Below the pieces are notes generated by a model. It was given only the letters and a program-made list of their open reading frames with translations. It did not search any database and was not told the origin of the DNA. Below are positions 23,476 through 35,023 of a stretch of 64,000 bases of DNA, one piece after another. Position 1 is the first letter of the stretch; each line of letters begins with the position of its first letter. Source of the DNA: Thysanoteuthis rhombus (taxonomy: Eukaryota > Mollusca > Cephalopoda > Oegopsida > Thysanoteuthidae); the NCBI GenBank assembly GCA_963457665.1, contig OY735212.1, positions 1,711,397 to 1,775,396 of the forward strand, read 5' to 3'. Both the position numbers and the translations under genes were made by a program.

Positions 23476-23729
23476 GGAAGAGGGGAAAAGGAGATGTATA
23501 ATTATGAAGATAACCAGATGAGTTTAAAGAGAATTCTTGTTTTTATCATGAATGAACACACCATATTAGAGGAAAAAAAGGTCTGTTTTAAAAAAAAAGA
23601 AAAAAAAATTGTTTAAAATCCCCATACATTTGAAAATGACTATTCCATGATTAAGATCCAGAAAAAAATGGATTGTTGATGTTTTGGTCAAATGTAACTC
23701 TTATTTCCCCATTTGAGTGCAATATTGAT

Positions 23730-23730
23730 G

Positions 23731-23761
<31 letters not shown>

Positions 23762-23769
23762 ACACACAT
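23730..23769. repeat. (CA)n microsatellite
   Basis: About 40 bp of CA with one TA interruption, followed by a short TA run. Confidence 0.95.
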
Positions 23770-24239
23770 AGATATATATAATCTCAGCTTCAATCTTTTA
23801 GTTATCGACTGGAAAAAAAAAAGAGCCTTAACTCTTAAATTCATAAACCATTTGTAATCAACAGTGGGACTCTTCAATTAATAACCAAAAAAAATCAAGT
23901 CTTGTGAATTGAATCAAAAAAATTTAATCGTAAATTAATTCCATTGATATTGACATTTGATTTTTCTTATAGATTTAAGTGTCAAAGCATTTGAGTTTTC
24001 GGGGGTTTTTGTTTTTTTTGTTAATGTTGTACTTGAAAAATGTCATCAAAATCCTGTTGAAAATTTTGCATTTGTAAAATCATCTAATGTAATCTAAATT
24101 TACTTTATTTTTCTTCTGAAATGAGTCTCAAAAAACCCAAACAATTATTCATGATTACGGCTATTTTACATTCTGCTATATACATTATTATTTTTCTTGG
24201 AACAGAAACTATTTTAATCCTCATTATTCCAACTCCAAC

Positions 24240-24485
24240 TTATTTGGTCCCATGTCCTGCGATACATGAGGCGGTCATGGTGCTTGACCGTGTTTGATTT
24301 TCAGCCAGTCTATTGGTGTCATTCCACCATTTATCAACCGGTCTGAGTTCCCTATCATCTTGGTCCATCCTCTTTTTTTTTTCATTTTTTTTTTTTTTTC
24401 ATTTTTATTTGATGGCTTGTTTTGCACGTCTTGTTGTAGGGGAGTCTCAACACGTGCTTCAACTGGTGAAGGCGCCATGTTTATT
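24240..24485 (-). mobile_element. LINE C-terminal fragment, copy 1
   Basis: The minus strand reads a frame-broken version of the tail of a LINE reverse-transcriptase protein: ETPLQQDVQNKPSN, a low-complexity Lys-rich run from a poly-T insert, then RGWTKMIGNSDRLINGG and MTPIDWLKIKHGQAP. The layout (RGRPK-x-W, then a T-x-x-DW/DR-W stretch) parallels the clearer copy at 33690-33930. It is shared with RTE-like LINE tails. The poly-T expansion has split the motif. Confidence 0.5.
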
Positions 24486-25775
24486 ATTACTGACATTTTA
24501 ATTTTTACCCAAGTGATTCAGAAGAAAAATATTTGAAATTTCTAAAATTTCTCCACATATGAAGACAAATTTGATTAGCAGTTGTTACCTTTCCTATTCT
24601 AGATGCAGAATAAAAGATGTTGATGACCCTAACCCTAAAAAAATACGAACCATAACTTATCCTCTGTATTTTTGCTTTAATCCTTTTTGAATTAAAAATC
24701 CTTTAACCACATGAAATAGCCTGATGGCAGGAGACCACTTGAAAAATATGGAGAAAAAAATTCAAAATGCCGCTCTCTGAGAAATTATGTCGACTGTTTC
24801 TTTGATCTGAAATTCATCATCAGCACCTGTTATTCTGCAGCTGGAATGGTGGCTTTTTTAAGCTGGAAAGGTAACAATTGCCATTTGAATTTTTTGTTTT
24901 TTTGTTTTTTTTTCTTTTTTTTTTCTTTTCTTTCCCCCTTTATATTAACATTTTCATTTATTCCACAATATTTTTTCTTAAGATCTGATTTTTCTTTTGC
25001 AAATTTCTCGATATTTTTATTTATATTTGGCCATATAAAGACCACTAACATTGATAAATGATTATTTTAGGTGTACGCTAATTATTTTTGGAAATTTTAA
25101 ATTTTATCCAAATTAACCTTGTCTGTAACTTCAAGAAGAGTCATCAACATACCAACTTTGTTTCAGGGAATTTAACCTCTTCTCATTTTCTGCTAAACAG
25201 ACACAGGATTATTCTTCGTTTAACAAAGAGAGAAAATGAGGGCATTTTCATGTTAAGAATTATGAAACCAATTGTACTGCAATCGTTGCTGAAATGGGAT
25301 ATTTACAAGTGTTGCAGTCGACATTTAAATTTTCAGTTTGATACCTTTTTTTCCTTTCCCCTTTTTTCTTTCATCTTTTTCCAACAATTGGAAGAAGAGA
25401 CTGATTGGAGAGAGTGTCTTTCCTTACAAATAATACAATTTTCACCTGAAGATGGCTCATAAAAATAGATCAGCCCAAATGTTGTGACTATATCGAAGAT
25501 GAAAAGCAGAGTTTGAATTATCCGAAACGAAGTGGTATCAAATTGACTTGTATCTAAATTGATATGTGTTTAAATATGATTTTTCTCTTTTTTTTTTTTC
25601 TCTGTGTAAGTCAGCTGGCATCTTGAATGCTCAAAAGCAACGTTCCCTGTACTTTTGAGTAATCATCGTGCATAAAAAGGTTATACAGTGCAAATTACCA
25701 TCTTGTACACAAGGTATTAGAAAAACTAAGTAACTAATTAACAGAAAATTATTTTAATTAGTATAAATATATATT

Positions 25776-26006
25776 AGAAACCATCAACTGAAACTGTCAA
25801 GATGGGTTTCTTCAGTTTCCAAGTTGGTCTTGCTGTGCATGTATCGTGCATACAAACCACATCAATGGAACTAGAGGACTGAAATTTCCAACATACTCAT
25901 TGTCTAGAAAGATTCTTTTCATTTTCAAAATTATCACTCCCAACATAGCATGTAGGCAAAAGATGTTGGTCCTGTGACAGTTTCTGTGAATGACTAACCA
26001 GACCTA
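25776..26006 (+). repeat. Interspersed repeat family A, short copy
   Basis: The start (gaaaccatcaactgaaactg, gggtttcttcagtttccaag) and end (gcaaaagatgttggtcctgt, gaatgactaaccagaccta) are both present. The T-rich middle is absent, so this copy is only about 230 bp. Confidence 0.65.
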
Positions 26007-27740
26007 TGATTATAAGTATAATTATCAATTACTACATTATTTTAGGAAATTAATCTTCTATGCACTCATTGATTCTCTTGTGTGCTGCAAAATGTATTTG
26101 CAAAGTACAGCTTAAAGGGATCTATACCCAGAAGATGTTGATATGTGGGCTATTCAGAGATACTGAGCTAGACCCACTTAGAATTGGCTGAGACCTTCAT
26201 TTCCAAAGATGCTTGTGCTATCTGAGATATCAAGAAGACCCTCATTTATCTATTTTTTTTTTTTTCCCAATGTATTACTTTTCTCTGAAGATTGGCATTT
26301 TGCTTGTTGTCAAGCAGGAAGAATTGGAAACAAAACTTCCTTTCCATAGTTTCCATCAAGGCCAGCACAAGGGTTTCATACACCCTACGCGAATCTTGAA
26401 ATTTGCATCCCCAGCTCTATTCTAATGACCATATTTTTCTGTTTGGAGTGCACCACGAGGACCGATGTTCCTTGGACAACCATCTGGGTTTGACCTTGTT
26501 CTCAATGAATCTCAGAATTTTATCATCAATATATCATTTTCCAGTGCTTTTACCCTTCTGTTATTGTTATGAGATTCTGTGTACTCCAACACTGAGTTTT
26601 GACTCAATGATACTTGATTCTAATGTCATTATAACCTAAATCTGTTGAGCTAATGTCTACACCATTCAGTGATTCTTAACTCCTTCAGGATTAGGTTTTT
26701 TTTTTTTTTTTAAGATACAAAACAAGGACGTAATAGATGGATTTAAGTTTTAATGGTCATGTAACCACATATTCAAAATGTACGTCATTCTCAAAGCAAA
26801 CCTACGTGCACTCTTGGCCTAAATGAGAACCTTTTTTTGCTCAATCTCAACAACTCGATAAATTTGATGTTCCCCTTATTATTAAAAAAAAAAGTCATAT
26901 AAATATAAATCTTATAAAATGAACCACATCTGTGCTTTTGCATATGTATGATTAAATTCTTGGAATTCTGTCAACTCTTACATTTCACGTTTTGATTAAT
27001 TCCTCCTTACTATGAATTAACCATTTGTTACTATGGAATCTACGGTAAAATTAGTAATTGGTAGTATTTAGTAACTGGGAATTAATCAGTCAAGCCTTAA
27101 CGTGATTCAGTTTTGAGCCATGGATTGCTTTTCACTCTTCATACCCAAATACCAAATCCCATCCCTTCCAAATATATTCAAATTGCCCCTTTGTAGGGCA
27201 GGTGCTCCACATTTAGAATCTCTGGTCTACACATAACTTTATATACTCAGTAATACTAGTTCTCTGTATATTAAGATGCTTTATTCATTGGATATGTGAT
27301 TATATCTGTGCTAATGTTGCTACTCATAACTTTGGCCTTGCCTTTTTTTCCTGCTTGTGTCACTTTCTATGAAAACCATCATCAACTGTTTGTTCAGTCA
27401 GGTAAGTAGGTTGCTATGCTACTCGACCTTTTTTTATTTATCTTTATTTCATTTTCCACTTATACTCGAGGTGTTTTGGAGACAATGGTCATATTACCTT
27501 TGTATGTCCTTTTGTTACTCTCCTTCATTTCACATGTACAATCTACCACCATCCACTTCTGGCTTCTACGCAAATTCAAACATCTTTATTATAGTTTTTG
27601 ACCTTATACACTTTTCTGCTTTTTTCTTTTTTTTCTTTCTGTTGACGTAGCATACTTTCTTTTTATCAGTGGTTCACGTAGCACTATGTGACGCTATTTC
27701 CACCTATGTAAAATTTCATACTCCCCCCCCCTCCAAAGTT
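26007..27740. other. Intergenic, nothing recognised
   Basis: AT-rich sequence with short T runs. Open frames at 26213-26639 and 27357-27650 are hydrophobic because of T-rich composition and have no family resemblance. Confidence 0.5.
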
Positions 27741-27889
27741 TTATGACATTGGGAGCAGGTTGATTGGCCTTACCCTGCCATGCTGGCTTATGGCATTTTG
27801 GTAATAGTATCTCCAGACTGTCCCTTTTCTGGGCACTGACTGGGCAAACATGGCCATGAATAGGTTTACATTTATCCAAATATCTGTCC

Positions 27890-28060
27890 AAGAAGATCCG
27901 AGTTGCATCTCACAGTTGGAGGAAGAAGAGATGGATTCATGACTTTCCCAGGGGCATTTGTGTAGAGTGAACACAAACTGTCTCAGCCGGAGTTTGAACT
28001 CTGTTTGCTGATTCCTTTTTCCATCATGTTAACTATTAGGCCACCTGCATATCCTGTATT
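27890..28060 (+). repeat. Interspersed repeat family C, copy 1 (partial)
   Basis: It shares agagatggat, gtgaacacaaactgtctcag and gtttgaactctg with copies at 30805-31010 and 49625-49965. Only the right half is recognisable here. Confidence 0.5.
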
Positions 28061-28370
28061 GAAATAGTACTAGGTTGAACCCACTCCTCTCTCTACAAAA
28101 TGATGATTATATCATAATCTGCATGGATGCGAGCTGGATCGTGTATTCCAGAGCAGACCAAATAAATGCCATAAAAAGCTTGAAATATGTGAATTATCCA
28201 TTGAAATACATCTAGTTATATTTGCCTCAAATCAATCAATAACAAATGCTAGAAAATCATTTGTGCTTAATAAAGGATAACAATTAGTAATCAAAGAATT
28301 CAATTTAGTACAATTTATTTCAATCAAAAGAATCACTAAAACATAAAAAGGTATAGTATTCAAATATTTG

Positions 28371-28441
28371 CTAGCGGGCCAGTAAAAAATCCTTGTGTGG
28401 GCCAGATCCAGTCTGCGGGCTAGAGGTTGCCTTTCCCTGCT
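28371..28441 (-). mobile_element. hAT-like transposon terminus
   Basis: On the minus strand this reads cagggaaaggcaacctctag, then cccgcagactggatctggcc. This resembles the 'CAGGGGTCGGCAACCT...GGCCCGC...CTGGCCC' ends of hAT (Charlie-type) elements. No matching second end or transposase was found, so it is a truncated MITE-like piece. Confidence 0.45.
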
Positions 28442-30500
28442 ATAGAGTCTTGCTCACGGCAAGTCATATTTTTTAAACAAACAGAATTAGTTAGTGCAAG
28501 AAGAACTTTTATTATTTACAGTATTAGTTTTCTCCGAAACTTTAGCATCGATACCCACACGGTTCAATTCTTTTTATTTTCCTCTATAACTGAATTCAAA
28601 TTCCTGCTTTATACTATACAGTATTACTTGTTGGGAGTGTGCTTACTTGTCTATATTATTTTGCCCCTGTAAAACTGTATAGCTTAGCATGTCTAAACAA
28701 ATTATTACCCTGCTGTGGAAAATTATATTTCACTATCATCGACCGGAAAAGTTGTTGATACTTTTATTGTACTGTTTTAGCATTTTCAAAACCTTTGAAT
28801 TTTGTTTCTACTTAGCATAAGTGTGTCACTAAATTGAAGTCTCGAACTCTGTATCTTTTCCTGAGCAAATTTAAAAGTGAGGCAAGCAAATTAAAGAATG
28901 TAGCAACCAATTTGAAAAATGTAGTGAGCAAGTTAAAAATATAGCTGTATTTTAAAATTTTATTTTACTTGCCGTATCTTTCAACTCTCTCGCCTTATTT
29001 TTCAATTTAATCTGTGTTCTTCAATTTGCTTGCTGTGTTTTTTTTTTTGTTTTTTTTTTGTTTGTTTTTTTCATTCTGTATTTTTTTGATTTTTATTGCT
29101 GTATTATTTAATTTGCTTACCTCACTTTTTAATTCTCTGGGAAAATGGTATAGACTTTGATCCTCACCTGGAAAGTTGTCTTTCTGCCTTTCAGCCATTC
29201 CAATTTTGTCCTCCATCGGGCAGAAGGCAAATCGATATGAACAGCGTATATTTCAACTTTTCACGCTCTGTGTGTAAAAAGTTTGATTTCACAAAAAACA
29301 AAAAATATTGTTGTTTAATACTGGGGGAGGGGACTTGAGTTATTGCCAGTCGGGAAAATCTTTTATATATTTTAATTCCTTGTGGCATGCAAATTATCTT
29401 TTTTTTTTTTTTTTTTTTCTTTTAATGAATCATGATTAAAACATCTATTATTTTCCAACAATTTTTTATTTTATTTCTTCAAACATGGAAATTGTGTGTG
29501 TATGTGTGAGTGTTGCCTGTATTATTACAGTCCATGTTGGTGTCACGGTGATCATCAGCTTATATAGAAAGAAAAATCTTTAAGGAAACAAGAACAGACT
29601 CTCTTCAAAACCTACAATGTTGTTTACACAAGTTTTAAAATCTGTTTCTGACAAAATCACAGAATTTCATTGAAATATCAATATCTCATCAAAAATACAA
29701 TATTCCATTGCAATTTCAACAAAATTATAGATTTTTTTTAGTTTGAAAAAAAGTGAATTTTCTTTCATAGACCTGGTTACTTTCCTCATCCCTCACTGCG
29801 TTTCTTCTTTGCTTCGCAAGCAGCTGGCAGCACTTTTTTTTCTTACCCCCTCCCCCTTCTTTCTCTCCACTCTCTCATTAAAGAACTCATTTTTGCGAGC
29901 ATCCACCCCTATCTTTTTATAGATGCTTTCAACCTCTTTATAAATTTGGTCTGAAAAACAAGTTGGCTCTCATAGACCAAACAACGTTCTTTACAGGTAA
30001 AAAGTGAAAGAATTTGACTGGTGATAAGTGTTGCAGAAATCACACGAGAATAATGTGCTGTACAAACGAAGATTTAGGAGGGTTTTCCATGTCTTTCAGG
30101 GCCTCAACCAGCTGGCCTGTACATAAATGGCTTAAAGGCATGTGAAATTGAGTTTTATAAGGTGCTGCATATACACATCCAAACTCACTCTCCAAACCAA
30201 AGGTTTGATTGGCATAGCCGACCATGATGGGACGATAGCAAGGTCCCTAAATAGTAGGTTTTCTGTTTGATTTTCCTCCTGCAGATGCCTGAGCCAACTG
30301 TTGAGGTCTATAGTGCCCTTGAGGGAATATTCAAGTTGTATACCTTGGTAGATTGAAGCTCAGGTTCTGGACTCTTTGTTGTAGGTAGATTCATGTGTTT
30401 GCTTTAGAAATCTACTACACCATATGAGGAGCACAATATATGAGATAGGTCCGTGTACAATTGGTAGTTTTTGAAAGCTGTGCAAAGGATGATGATGTTT
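28442..30500. other. Intergenic with poly-T tracts
   Basis: Poly-T runs occur near 29040-29070 and 29399-29420. The 28860-29130 stretch repeats 'aa(t/a)ttaaa-(a/g)tgtagc(a/g)a' and its reverse complement loosely, giving a weak inverted structure. A short unrecognised frame at 30040-30225 (-) has no start or splice support. Confidence 0.4.
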
Positions 30501-30580
30501 GTCTGCCAATGTCAGGTTTATAGCAGAACACGGCTGCGGACCCCTCTCCCACCCCTGATATTACCATTTGATAGTTTCAT

Positions 30581-30614
30581 AGTAGTCCACAGACCCCCAG
30601 TTTTGAAACTACTG
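30581..30614 (-). mobile_element. hAT-like transposon terminus
   Basis: The minus strand reads cagtagtttcaaaactgggg then gtctgtggacta. This is close to the CAGTGGTTTCAAACTGGGGGTCCGCGGAC form of hAT terminal repeats. No partner end is identified with confidence. Confidence 0.5.
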
Positions 30615-30804
30615 CTGTAAGATATCCAAGCTGGCTCTTAATGTTTGAACTTGCTGTTCAGAGTGAAAAGTTTCAAAACTCTTAGTTGTCTCCTTCTTGC
30701 TGTTTGGTTTACTTCTGATAAAGCTTGCTTTTGTATCAATGAACTGTGTTCATTTTAGGTGCGTCAGAGGCAAGATAGCTTGACTGGGCCCATCCCTCTT
30801 CTGG

Positions 30805-31010
30805 ATGATTTTTTGAATTGGAGTTGTCTGTCTCCTAAACTGGTTGCTAGTCATGACTATAGAGACCAGTCTGCCCCACTATTTACCCATAGGTGTGGGG
30901 AGTAGAGATGGATTTCCAGGAGCAGTATTGCAAAGTGATGCTAACTGTCAGTTTGAATTTATCTTGCCAAATCCATACTCCATCAACTGCAGAGTCTAAT
31001 TCATAAGATT
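30805..31010 (+). repeat. Interspersed repeat family C, copy 2
   Basis: Contains ctgtctcctaaactggttgc, agagaccagtctg, ctatttacccataggtg and agagatggat, all shared with the 49625-49965 copy, plus the 'aaagtgatgctaactgtc' equivalent of the right half. Confidence 0.55.
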
Positions 31011-32280
31011 CTTTTTAATTGATTTACCTTTGAGAGTGAAAACTCAGAAACCTTGGCAGTCATTTCTCAGCCAGTCTTGCAAAAAAAAAAAAAAAGAACT
31101 GGAAACATGTATTAGTTCTAATAGATGTGGGGGGGTTTACAGACATGGGCGCCACAGCGATAATCTACCATTATGAAAAATAGAGCTAAATATTTTTTGC
31201 AACTGATCTTGAATGTTTACCCACTACTTACTAAATGTCCCACCAGCATGTCCAATTAGTTTTATTACTTTACTCAAAAGTTACTACGGGGTTCTATTGT
31301 GACACCCGGGCCATGTGTATTTCTTTTCTCTTTTTTTCTATTTATCAGATCGCAGTAGAATTATGAATTTGTATTCCAGTGGATTCAAGCAGAACACATT
31401 GGGGACCACAGATATTGTCCTTATAGATAGTTTTTCCCTTTATAGGGATCTGCATAGGATTTATTGAGATTTATTAGTTGATCCTTTTCATTGGGATTTG
31501 CATAAAGAGTCAGAAGTGGCTATTCCCTTTAACCAATATTGGATTCAAACAAAATCTTCCGTAGTATAGTAGCCTCCCTCTATCAAGTATGGTGTCTCCT
31601 AGTAGAGTATATTGTCTTGTGTCCTCTATGGAGCAAGGTGAGCATAAGCTAGGACTGGGTATATAGTCTTCTCCCAGAATGACCAAGATGTTCTGTTAAT
31701 CAGCTGCAGAGTGTAAGCTGAGATGGACTCAGAACAATTTTGTTGCTGCTGCTGCTGCAGCATACGGCACTTGATATTCCCAGACAGTCACCCACCTTTT
31801 ATAATGACCAAGCTCAACATGACTTAACTTTGGTGATCTCATGAGAACTAATTTATTCAACATACAATTATAATGCAGGTGTTGGAGTGCAACCGTGTTA
31901 TAACTGAATCACTGATCATCAAAAGTTGATTACAGGTGCTAATAAGTTCACTAATGAACAAAGGCATTTTCTTTTTTAATCACAAAAGATTATATGTAAA
32001 ACACCATTTAATCATGTGTTGAAATTGAAATTTAATTTTCTAGTCATTGATTCTTTTGATGAAATTCTGTTTTTATTTGTGGTTTCCTGGATGAGTGGAT
32101 GGAAACAGGCCAAAATGTTGGGGGTGCACAACCCACCCTTTAATAAACTATATGAAAGGACATCCTTAAAAATTTTGTCTATCTTTTGTGTGGACAGGGT
32201 GAATCAATCCCTTTAGACTTATGAATGTAGTTTAAAGCTGGGTAGCTCATCTTGACTTTCCACTGGTTACTGTTTAGTAT

Positions 32281-32685
32281 TTGAAACCATCAATCAAAAC
32301 TGTCAGTATAGGTTTCTTCAGTTTTCAAGTCGGTCCAACTGGCTGGTTAGCTATGTGTGTATGACATGTACCTGCCACACCAGTAGAGCCAGAGGGCTGA
32401 AAACTTTAAACATTTACTTATTAGGTCTAGAAAAAGCATTCATTTTGGGTTTTTCTAGTGGGGGTTCAATTTACAATGTGAGTTCATGCTAAATTGATCC
32501 CTTAGTTTGTGTCCACCTATTTTTTGAAAATTTAGACTCTTTTAGTGATCACTGCCCAAACAAGAGACACAAGAAGTAATTTATTCATTGATCACTTTTT
32601 TAATTGATTACCCCCTTAAAGGCATACTGCCTAAAGAACTTTGTCATATGACAGTTTCTATTGAGTGACTAAACAGACCCGTTTA
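32281..32685 (+). repeat. Interspersed repeat family A, full-length copy
   Basis: All landmarks are present: gaaaccatcaatcaaaactg at the start, ggtttcttcagttttcaag, gccagagggctgaaaa, agtgatcactgcccaaacaa, and gtttctattgagtgactaaa near the end. About 405 bp, and lacking the long poly-T insert of other copies. This is the best single representative for building a consensus. Confidence 0.7.
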
Positions 32686-33689
32686 GTATTTGTTTAAGAT
32701 TTTTTTTTTTTTTTTATATCATCCTTTAAAAGTCTAAACATAGGCTTTCTCTACGTAACTCTATAACATGGAAGGGGGTGATAAGCCTTACCCTACCACA
32801 TTGGTCCATGATGTGTTGGTGGGGTAAGATCCCATTCTCTATGCCCTTGGCCACTTGCACCTTCCTGTATGGATCTATACACCTTCAATAGAAGAATTGT
32901 AAGAATTTCATTCAATTGATTTCTGTATTGAAACCTTTTGATTCTTTCCAGCGCTTTCAGACAATTAGAAGAAATTTACAGTTTGACAGAAAATGAAATT
33001 TCGAAACCCTCAAAGTCTGTGTTGATTTTGACTTAGGCACAGTATATGCCTGCTAAAGATTAGATGTTGTTCTGATAAAATTTTCAGTTTCCAACCATCT
33101 TGTAACTTGACATTCATACCAAGGCACTCTGTGTCCGAACTATAGAGTACAGACCTATGTTGACACTCTAGGAGGATATACAGAGTATAAATATGGGTTA
33201 TTATGGAACCTGTGCGAATTTTGATCAGTTATATTACTTATATGTTTAATCTTGAGTAAATTGTACTACGTATTCAGGGTGTTGCAGTTTTATTTTCTGT
33301 TGGTGTATTTCAGAAGTTTTTTTCTTTTTTTTCTTTTGATAAATAAAGTCTTGTATTTCTTATGAAGTAATTGACCCCTCAAAAATCAAACACTGCTTTT
33401 TAATAGGTTGATTGTGTTGTGGCTGAGATAATTGTGTATTTCTCACTGGTGCCACAGGTTGGTGTCTGAGCTTAGTTGAAAGCTAGAATTTTAAATAGTG
33501 ATTTTTTTTAATTTTTTTCACCGAACAAAGAGGAGTTCCCTCTTCACCCAAAAGAGAAAGATTGGTTTAACAAAATGTTAATCCTGCTTTCCTCCCCTAT
33601 TTTGAACCTTGTGCAATACTATGTTGAACATAGTAAATATCTATAAGTTTAGTGTGTTTAATTGAAAATATTCAGTCGTGCACACGTGG

Positions 33690-33930
33690 GATACATGGGG
33701 CTGTCAAGAGACTCCATTGTATACAGTTTTCAGCCAGTCTGATGGGTTTTGTTCCGGCTTCTGTTGGCTAGTTGGAGGTCCCTCTCTACTGTCTGCTGCC
33801 AGATCATCTTAGGCCATCCTATCTTTCTTTGGCCGATAGGTGTCCATCTGATGCGTTGATTTGCTGCTCTTGTTGTGAGAGACCTCAAGGAAATGCCGCA
33901 ACCAGCAAAGGCACTGTCTGCTAATAATAG
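33690..33930 (-). mobile_element. LINE C-terminal fragment, copy 2
   Basis: The minus strand gives LRSLTTRAANQRIRWTPIGQ, then RKIGWPKMIWQQTVERDLQL, and further NKTHQTG. This fits the 'R-W-x-P-x-G-K-R-x-R-G-R-P-K-x-T-W-R-R-T-V-E-x-D-L' tail of RTE-like LINE reverse-transcriptase proteins. Only this tail is present. The end corresponds to the copy at 24240-24485 (both end near c-ccatgtatc/cc on the plus strand). Confidence 0.65.
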
Positions 33931-33972
33931 AAAAAAAAAAATGGGTGTTACAAGTATAAGAACAATTTAACC

Positions 33973-34436
33973 TAACTGTCAACATGGGTTTCTTCAGTTT
34001 TCAAGTTGGTGTGGCTGGCTCTCTATTTATTCATCAGTCTATTTTATCTATCTATGGTGTATACTGGCAGCACCAATGAAGCTAGAGGGCTGAAATTTTC
34101 AACATTTACTCATCATGTCTAAGAATTTTTTTTGTTTTTTTTTTTTTTTTCTTGTTTTGTTTTCAAATTTACCTCCCAAAATAGGTATTTATTTGAGGTG
34201 TCAAGTGAGTTTCTGGTCCCTTTATTTTTACTTTGCAATAGTCACGCTTGTTTTCTGCAAATTCAGACTTTTTTTAGTGTTTACTGCCCAATAAAAGGCC
34301 AGAGAAGTAACTCATTCATTGATCACACCTTATACTGATTTTTTTTCTTTTTTAAATTGATCACCCCCAACATGGCTTGTACCAAAAGACGTTGGTCACC
34401 TGACGGTTTCTATTGAGTGACTAACGAAACCTGTTT
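33973..34436 (+). repeat. Interspersed repeat family A, copy with TATC and poly-T inserts
   Basis: Starts ctgtcaacatgggtttcttc, contains an internal tatctatctatgg expansion and a poly-T run (34122-34150), and ends accaaaagacgttggtcacc then gtttctattgagtgactaac. Confidence 0.7.
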
Positions 34437-34658
34437 TACATAGCTTTTATTAATTTTATTATTGATTTTCTTTTTTCATTTTTCTCAGTCTGTGAAATTT
34501 ATTTTATTTTTTTAAATTTTCAACAACACACGTTTCCTGCTCAGTTTTTCTTTTAACTACATGCGCCACTGAGTGTGGATTTGTCATTCATCAATGTCCG
34601 TCCTTTCATCATATCTTCTGGATTTTTATATCTTTGGTTCCGATTCATTACGCGTCAA

Positions 34659-35023
34659 TACAGTAGGATCTTGTTATCCGCGGTACATAGCTTCCAAGTA
34701 TCCTCACAGATGGTGGAATCTGCTAACCAAATTTATTTCCAGAATTATATCTAAAATTGTGACAAAAAGATCTACAAAACATCTAGATTCTCCTGATATA
34801 TATGTATCTAAAATTTAGGAAATATATTATTTATAAATCCAATGTGACTCGGATTATCCACATTTACTTCATTAGAATATTTCTGATTTTATCAAAAATA
34901 TTTTTAAAATCATCTGAATAGCAAGATTTAGGTGCAATCCGAAACATCAAGATTTTAGATGAAGATATCTAAATTAGACCAATCGTGGATTAGTGAAATT
35001 GTGGTTCGCGGGATCCTACTGTA
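34659..35023. mobile_element. pogo/Tigger-like MITE, copy 1
   Basis: It is flanked by TA on both sides (34659-34660 and 35022-35023). The ends are CAGTAGGATCTTGTTATCCG and its reverse complement form GCGGGATCCTACTG. The 'CAGTAGGwCCTC..TTATCCGCGG' style terminus and TA target duplication are typical of pogo/Tigger-type Tc1-mariner elements. The interior (361 bp in all) has no transposase and includes aaacatctagattctcctga, shared with the second copy. Confidence 0.8.

Noticed and set aside
24628-24640. Telomere-like ccctaaccctaaa, and a ttagggtt cluster near 61650-61740
   Set aside because: Only two imperfect units in each place, not a telomeric or interstitial array.
34667-35015. Possible exon from the open frame inside the 34.7 kb region
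   Set aside because: The segment is bounded by pogo/Tigger-like terminal repeats with TA duplications, so it is a MITE interior.
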